From assembly GCA_012797605.1 (NCBI GenBank), contig JAAZOT010000057.1, forward strand, positions 1-34,159: DNA of 34,159 nt, in the 5' to 3' direction. The notes below the pieces were generated by a model. The model saw only the letters and a list, made by a program, of their open reading frames with translations, had not been told where the DNA came from and searched no databases. The position numbers were made by a program, and so were the translations under genes. This document shows, one piece after another, positions 33,614 to 34,159 of the stretch (position 1 is its first letter; each line of letters opens with the position of its first letter). Origin of the DNA: Spirochaetales bacterium. Its GTDB lineage: Bacteria; Spirochaetota; JAAYUW01.

Positions 33614-34018
33614 TTAAAAAGTAATTGTTATATCGGTTGTTTTTTGTATCATCTCAATATCATGATCTGATAAATCGGCGGTGGAGTACTCTGGTACCAT
33701 AATATTAGTTAGATAAACTATAATTCTAACAATCTTTTTATTAACTATTATTACCTGTACAAATGGATAAGGAACATTTGGATCAACCTTAATAAAAACT
33801 ATTTCATTTAAAAACTTTATTGGTACATAGCATACTTTTGGATAACCGGTATAAGAATAATATATTATTTTAGCGCCATAACTTGAAAGTTGACAAAGTT
33901 TTAGCCTGAAAATATAATTTTCAACAGTATCAGTTGATTTTAATGTTGTAGTTTGACTGAAAATTACAGTTGTAAATATGAACAAAAACAAAAAAAGAAT
34001 AGAGAATACCTTTTTCAT
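33614..34018 (-). CDS. Small secreted protein of unknown function
   Basis: 134 residues. I do not recognise a family. A strong Sec signal peptide (about 1-21: MKKVFSILFLFLFIF, then FSQ) leads to a mature part of about 112 residues. This part is Ile/Val/Tyr-rich with several short beta strands (AKIIYYSYTG, FVQVIIVNKKIVRIIVYLT). It has two Cys (in LCQL and KVCYV), which could form a disulfide in the periplasm. No lipobox is seen. ATG 34018 has AGGAGGG upstream, and an excellent promoter precedes it, so it is probably well expressed as a single gene. The helicase gene follows 191 bp on. Function unknown. Confidence 0.75.
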   Translation of the reverse strand: MKKVFSILFLFLFIFTTVIFSQTTTLKSTDTVENYIFRLKLCQLSSYGAKIIYYSYTGYPKVCYVPIKFLNEIVFIKVDPNVPYPFVQVIIVNKKIVRIIVYLTNIMVPEYSTADLSDHDIEMIQKTTDITITF

Positions 34019-34071
34019 CTATTTCCCTCCTGGATAATTTAAGTTTTAATTAATTTTTTAACTTCCTACTT

Positions 34072-34099
34072 ATTATACTTTCGGATTTTTTAAGGTCAA
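34072..34099 (-). promoter_or_regulatory. Strong sigma-70-type promoter of the small secreted-protein gene
   Basis: On the minus strand TTGACC (34099-34094), a 16-bp spacer and a perfect TATAAT (34077-34072) lie about 55 bp before the start. Upstream (34100-34159) is AT-rich and could be an UP-like region; no gene is visible there. Confidence 0.75.
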
Positions 34100-34159
34100 T
34101 ATTGATTAAAATTTTTTATATATTATTATTTTTTAGCAAATTAATAACAGTATTTACTA

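Overview
The window is strongly AT-rich (about 30% GC by eye) chromosomal DNA from a bacterium that looks diderm. It carries a LolD/LolC-type ABC module, a LolA-like protein, a probable outer-membrane barrel protein and secreted binding proteins. The gene set and order (gmk, rpoZ, miaA, dxs, folP, cdaA, cdaR, pdxJ, with asnA nearby) suggest a low-GC spirochaete-like lineage. That placement is inference from memory, not a search. Shine-Dalgarno motifs are strong (GGAGG or AGGAG), and TTG and GTG starts are common. I see no phage, IS element, CRISPR array or rRNA.

Left part (1-1767, minus strand): the N-terminal end of an enolase-superfamily-like gene runs off the left edge. A compact three-gene operon follows in transcription order (UPF0145/YbjQ, cupin, ICMT-type membrane methyltransferase), and then a tRNA-Gln(CUG). 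Housekeeping block (1904-10102, minus strand): gmk, rpoZ, miaA, dxs, folP, cdaA, cdaR and pdxJ, in transcription order. They cover nucleotide metabolism, an RNA polymerase subunit, tRNA modification, isoprenoid, folate and B6 synthesis, and c-di-AMP synthesis with its regulator.

Transport and signalling (10137-17087, minus strand): a TAXI-TRAP transporter (receptor plus fused permease), asnA, and a large hybrid histidine kinase with an amino-acid-binding-type sensor domain. Plus-strand half (17247-31314): a CDF metal exporter, then a LolD-like ATPase, two FtsX/LolC-type permeases, a LolA-like protein and a barrel-like protein, and then a complete dipeptide/oligosaccharide-type ABC importer (binding protein, two permeases, two ATPases). 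Right end (minus strand): a PcrA/UvrD-type helicase and a small secreted protein of unknown function.

Two transporters share a layout: a binding-protein gene, an intrinsic terminator, then the membrane genes. This would make receptor in excess over permease. The importer's binding protein has its sequence blocks in an order that looks permuted relative to classic family-5 proteins. Its mRNA leader holds a long hairpin, and its second permease has an unusual ~200-residue insert. Several promoter candidates share a 16-bp spacer. No gene-free stretch exceeds 300 bases apart from the region that carries the tRNA.
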